The notes under the pieces are model-generated. The model ran no database searches and was not told the origin of the DNA. It worked only from the letters and a program-made list of their open reading frames with translations. DNA of 64,000 bases from the NCBI GenBank assembly GCA_954871525.1, contig OX940864.1, positions 1,234,001-1,298,000 of the forward strand, given 5' to 3'. The position numbers were made by a program, and so were the translations under genes. Shown piece after piece: positions 60,724-64,000 of this stretch (positions are counted from its first letter, which is position 1; each line of letters starts with the position of its first letter). The stretch is from Parietaria judaica (taxonomy: Eukaryota; Streptophyta; Magnoliopsida; Rosales; Urticaceae).

Positions 60724-62153
60724 ATGAGCTTCCTCTTCGGCAAGCGAAAGACCCCGGCAGGTTCGTCGCCTGAAACTCGAGGATTTAGGGTTCCGATTTG
60801 CTGATTTTGGTTGGGGTTTTAGGTTGTTGCTATTCGTGATTACGGGGATTGGTTCAATTGGTAGTGATAATTTGTGATTTAGTTGGTGTTTGATTCTGAA
60901 TTTCTATGTTGTTCGTTGAACTCATTGATCATGATAATGATTGATTTAATACATTCGGATCAGAAGATAGAAATTAGTGATTGAAGGATTGTTGAAGGTC
61001 TTAGGGCTCCAAAGTTTAGTACTTTTGCCTTATCTAATAGTTTGTTGTTGAATAAGTAATGGTTGAGTTGGGACTGAGTTTCGATCGTAATCTCAGAGCT
61101 TCTGCGGGAAAACAAGAGGATGCTGGACAAGTCGATCAGAGAAATCGAACGGGAGAGACAAAGCCTGCAAACGCAAGAGAAGAAGCTCATTGCCGAGATC
61201 AAGAAAAGCGCCAAACAGGGCCAGATGGTTCGTGATTTTCGCTAATAACATTGTCTTTCCTTTAGGCATTACAAATTTAAACTATTTCGAGCTCGGAAAT
61301 ATTTGATGTTTTTCTTTTTTTCGGGTACCATTTCAGGGGGCGGTGAAAGTTATGGCAAAGGACCTCGTAAGAACACGACACCAGATTGAGAAGTTTTACA
61401 AGCTCAAATCGCAACTCCAGGGAGTCGCTCTTCGAATCCAGGTAGAATAAGTTCTTGTTGATATGACCGGATTATAACCGCTTTGGTCAATTTCTAATCG
61501 GAAGTTTGTTGCTTTATGCTTTCAGACGTTGAAATCGACTCAGGCAATGGGAGAGGCGATGAAAGGGGTGACGAAGGCGATGGGCCAAATGAACCGACAG
61601 ATGAACTTGCCTTCTTTGCAGAAGATCATGCAAGAGTTTGAGAGGCAGAATGAGAAGATGGAACTCACGACCGAAGTCATGGCCGATGCCATTGATGATG
61701 CTTTGGAGGGAGATGAAGAGGAAGAGGAGACCGACGAGCTCGTGAATCAGGTGCTCGACGAGATTGGCATCGACGTCAACCAAGAGGTACTTTGTCGTTT
61801 TTACCCTATCCTTTCCTTCGTGAAAGTTAGACCACAAGGAGGTCCGATCTCAAATTTATAAGACAAAAAGGATAATTGAATCTTGACTATTTGGTTGTTT
61901 TCTTCGAGAATATGATCGTGATTTTGTATTATTAACTTTCCTCTAAATTGTTGGATCCAAACGCGAAATATGGTTTTTTATATATTTATTTATTTTTATA
62001 TATGTGCAGCTTGTGAGTGCTCCATCAGCTGCGGTTGCTGCGCAGGCCTCTAAGGCCAAAGCTCCTCAGGCAGAGGCGGCCGTTGGAAACGAAGATGGCG
62101 GCGGGATCGATAGCGATTTGCAGGCTCGGTTAGATAACTTGAGAAGAATGTAG
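60724..62153 (+). CDS. VPS2.1: ESCRT-III subunit VPS2 (CHMP2A type)
   Basis: Coding exons 60724-60760, 61097-61227, 61337-61441, 61526-61786 and 62010-62153 give 225 residues in one frame, the length I remember for Arabidopsis VPS2.1. VPS2 polymerises with VPS24 on endosomal membranes to drive scission of multivesicular-body vesicles and recruits the ATPase SKD1/VPS4. The protein shows the basic N-terminal helical half (MSFLFGKRKTPAELLRENKR, IREIERERQSL), an acidic C-terminal half (ALEGDEEEEETDELVNQVL) and a C-terminal MIM1 motif (DLQARLDNLRRM) for the VPS4 MIT domain. The GAA-rich leader ends just before the ATG. Confidence 0.96.
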
Positions 62154-63137
62154 TATATATATTTTTTATGATGATATTTGTACTCTTCATTTACTTTCTT
62201 ACTATTGTGATATAAATTCGAGAACGTGTGGATTCGAAACGAGATTCGAAACATAAATAATTTTAATAACTTCACGTGTGATAATTACATACTAGTTGTA
62301 CAGATGAAAACATATCAGATAGAGGGTAATTATGTCAATGGACCAGTTGACTTTTTTCCTTGGCCTAATTTTTCTTGAATGAATTTAGTGTCGTTTTAAC
62401 GATTTAATTTCTCAACCAAAGCATAATTTTATACCTTGAATGAATTTAGTGTCGTTTTAACGATTTAATTTCTCAACCAAAGCATAATTTTATTCCGTTG
62501 TACCGAATGAATCTAGTAGGGGTAAGATAGGGAAAGGAAACGGTAGTACTTAGTCCAGTTCCTTGTTTAACGGGATTCTCAAATCCGGTATAGGTTCCGT
62601 GAAACAAAAATTTACAGTAACAAGTAAAAAAGTTCTTAGCGGTTCTTGAACCGGCAGTTATGGTTTAAAACTAGCAACCGGCAGTTATTGTTTTTACTTG
62701 TTCTGCTAAAATTGATCCGGGTTCTCAAAACCGATGCCCATAAATACCGCTTTCTGATTTCTTTTAATCCAAAATGCAGGTTTTATAATCTGTGTCGGGA
62801 ACTTGTAGAAAAATTTCTAATAATAGAATCTAGTGTCGTTTTTAACTCCGAAGTTCTCAATCAAAAGAGAGTTGTCATATTAGTCGTTTTCATCTCTCTC
62901 TATATATAGAGTGATATATATGTAACTAATATGTATGGGTTATATATATATATATGTGTGTGTGTATATGAACGGGTTCTAATGTCGTTTTGACCTCTGA
63001 AGCTTTCAATCAAAAGAAAATGTCGCATTCGTGATTTCGTGTTCGTGTTCGTGATCGTGTATATATATGCATATTGTTTTGTGTTGTGTTTATACAGGCA
63101 TATCTTTTGGTGTTTAAGTTTATGTTATAATACAACA
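62154..63137. other. VPS2-like 3' flank and repeats
   Basis: AT-rich. It has a 61-bp tandem pair at about 62374-62493 and two diverged relatives near 62826 and 62979. TA and TG microsatellites lie at 62940-62965. No gene. Confidence 0.6.
62374..62493. repeat. 61-bp tandem duplication
   Basis: Two near-identical units start at 62374 and 62435 (CTTGAATGAATTTAGTGTCG). Weaker copies with TAGTGTCGTTTTTAACT or TAATGTCGTTTTGACC follow at about 62826 and 62979. Confidence 0.9.
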
Positions 63138-64000
63138 TGTTGATGCAGAAAAATGCCTCAAACATTCAGCGGCCCAATTGCTCGTGTTGGGCCGGGCCCA
63201 ATGTCGTCTCGTTGATTTTTGTGACTTTAGGGCTTGGGCTCCGGACCTTTGAGTCGAACGGACCCTCCTCTGACTCGACGGCCAGAAATCCGTGGTAAAC
63301 TCCACTACCTGTTGCTAATAGGGCCAGGACTTGGCCTGGCCCGGATTACAGGTTCGGGACACCAAAAACGGATTCCTGGCCACCGCGTAGGGGGGGTCAC
63401 GGTATCGACTCTCCAGTGAACCCTGGTGGATCAGACCCTCGACCGGCGTCACGGGGACAGATCCGGGTCCTCGGGCTATCCGCGTAATCTGTATATCTGC
63501 CGGAGATACAAGACCAGTGGATAGAACGAGCACCTCACGAACCTAGAACCTTGGCAAGGAGGGTCTTGGATCGTGCCAGAATCTTCTCCAGAACTTCCGC
63601 TCAAATGTGTTTTCTCTCTCCCAGAACCTGGACAAAACAACACCCGAGATCAGGGAGAACCGGGGGGGATACCCCCTGATTCACCTCCGACGCTCAACAT
63701 TAGAGTGATATTTGAGGGGAGGCGAGTTATAGAGGGTATAGAGAGAGATTTGGTCGAGTTCCGTTGAGAGAGAAATGAGTTCCCGTTTAACTGAAACCGA
63801 GCTTCTATTTATAAGAGAACCCGGGGATTCAAATGCAAATAACTTTTGACTCGGGAGGCCCCTGGTGCAAAATTATATGTTTTTTCGCATCCTCGGGACG
63901 TGGCCGATCCAACGCCACCGGAATCACGCCGATCGGATCAGCGACGCGCCCTCGCGCGCGGGGAGAAGGCGGCTGGCTCAAGGGTGACTTGCTCCCCACT
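63138..64000 (-). mobile_element. Probable LTR (solo or 3' LTR), cut by window edge
   Basis: GC-richer sequence begins abruptly with TGTTGATGCAG at 63138 and runs to the end of the window. On the minus strand there is a good TATA box (CTTATAAATAGAAGC, 63801-63816) about 670 bp from that end, with a leader-like CT-rich stretch downstream. This layout fits U3-R-U5 of an LTR read on the minus strand. No primer binding site follows on the left, so it is a solo LTR or the 3' LTR of an element extending beyond 64000. No coding gene is seen in it. Confidence 0.45.

Overview
The window is nuclear DNA of a flowering plant, very probably a eudicot. It has intron-rich genes with GT-AG introns, AT-rich intergenic DNA, CT/GA-rich leaders, plant-specific families (BREVIS RADIX, BIG GRAIN 1-like, NF-YA with a miR169 site) and dense nested plant transposons. 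The species cannot be named from the sequence alone. All gene models come from reading splice sites and comparing with remembered family sequences; no search was run.

Seven host genes are supported. In order they are a WAV2/ABHD13-type alpha/beta hydrolase (minus, 467-2626), phospholipid:diacylglycerol acyltransferase PDAT1 (plus, 8557-12764), an NF-YA transcription factor subunit (plus, 29034-30798), a BREVIS RADIX family protein (plus, 32914-37100), ribosomal protein eS27 (plus, 38392-39209), a BIG GRAIN 1-like protein (plus, 41860-42672) and an ESCRT-III VPS2/CHMP2 subunit (plus, 60724-62153). Six of the seven models are multi-exon and each joins in one frame to a protein of the expected family size. 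They have no shared pathway; the window is an ordinary stretch of gene neighbourhood.

The regions between the genes are mostly transposons. From 15.1 to 21.0 kb a 5.9-kb foldback element with 9-bp target duplications carries a complete 4.46-kb hAT transposon (8-bp duplications) whose transposase has two in-frame TGA codons. From 22.9 to 27.0 kb there are three more foldback elements. One holds a small hAT relative of the 4.46-kb element. Another (2.2 kb) holds an inverted pair of tRNA-like segments and a different 810-bp hAT-type insertion. A third copy of the TAGAGCTG hAT family lies at 31.2-31.9 kb, again inside a foldback element. From 46.1 to 55.6 kb lies a young Ty3/Gypsy retrotransposon of the Tat type (minus strand): its two 699-bp LTRs look identical and it is flanked by AATAT duplications. 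A further LTR-like sequence runs off the right edge.

The most notable observation is in the Gypsy element. Gag-protease and polymerase are in one reading frame, separated only by a TAG codon in the context CAA-TAG-CAA-TTA. This is the classic leaky-stop context of tobamoviruses, and it suggests that Gag-Pol is made by stop-codon readthrough. The same element has a 63-bp/126-bp tandem array in its 3' region and a possible spliced antisense gene next to its 3' LTR.
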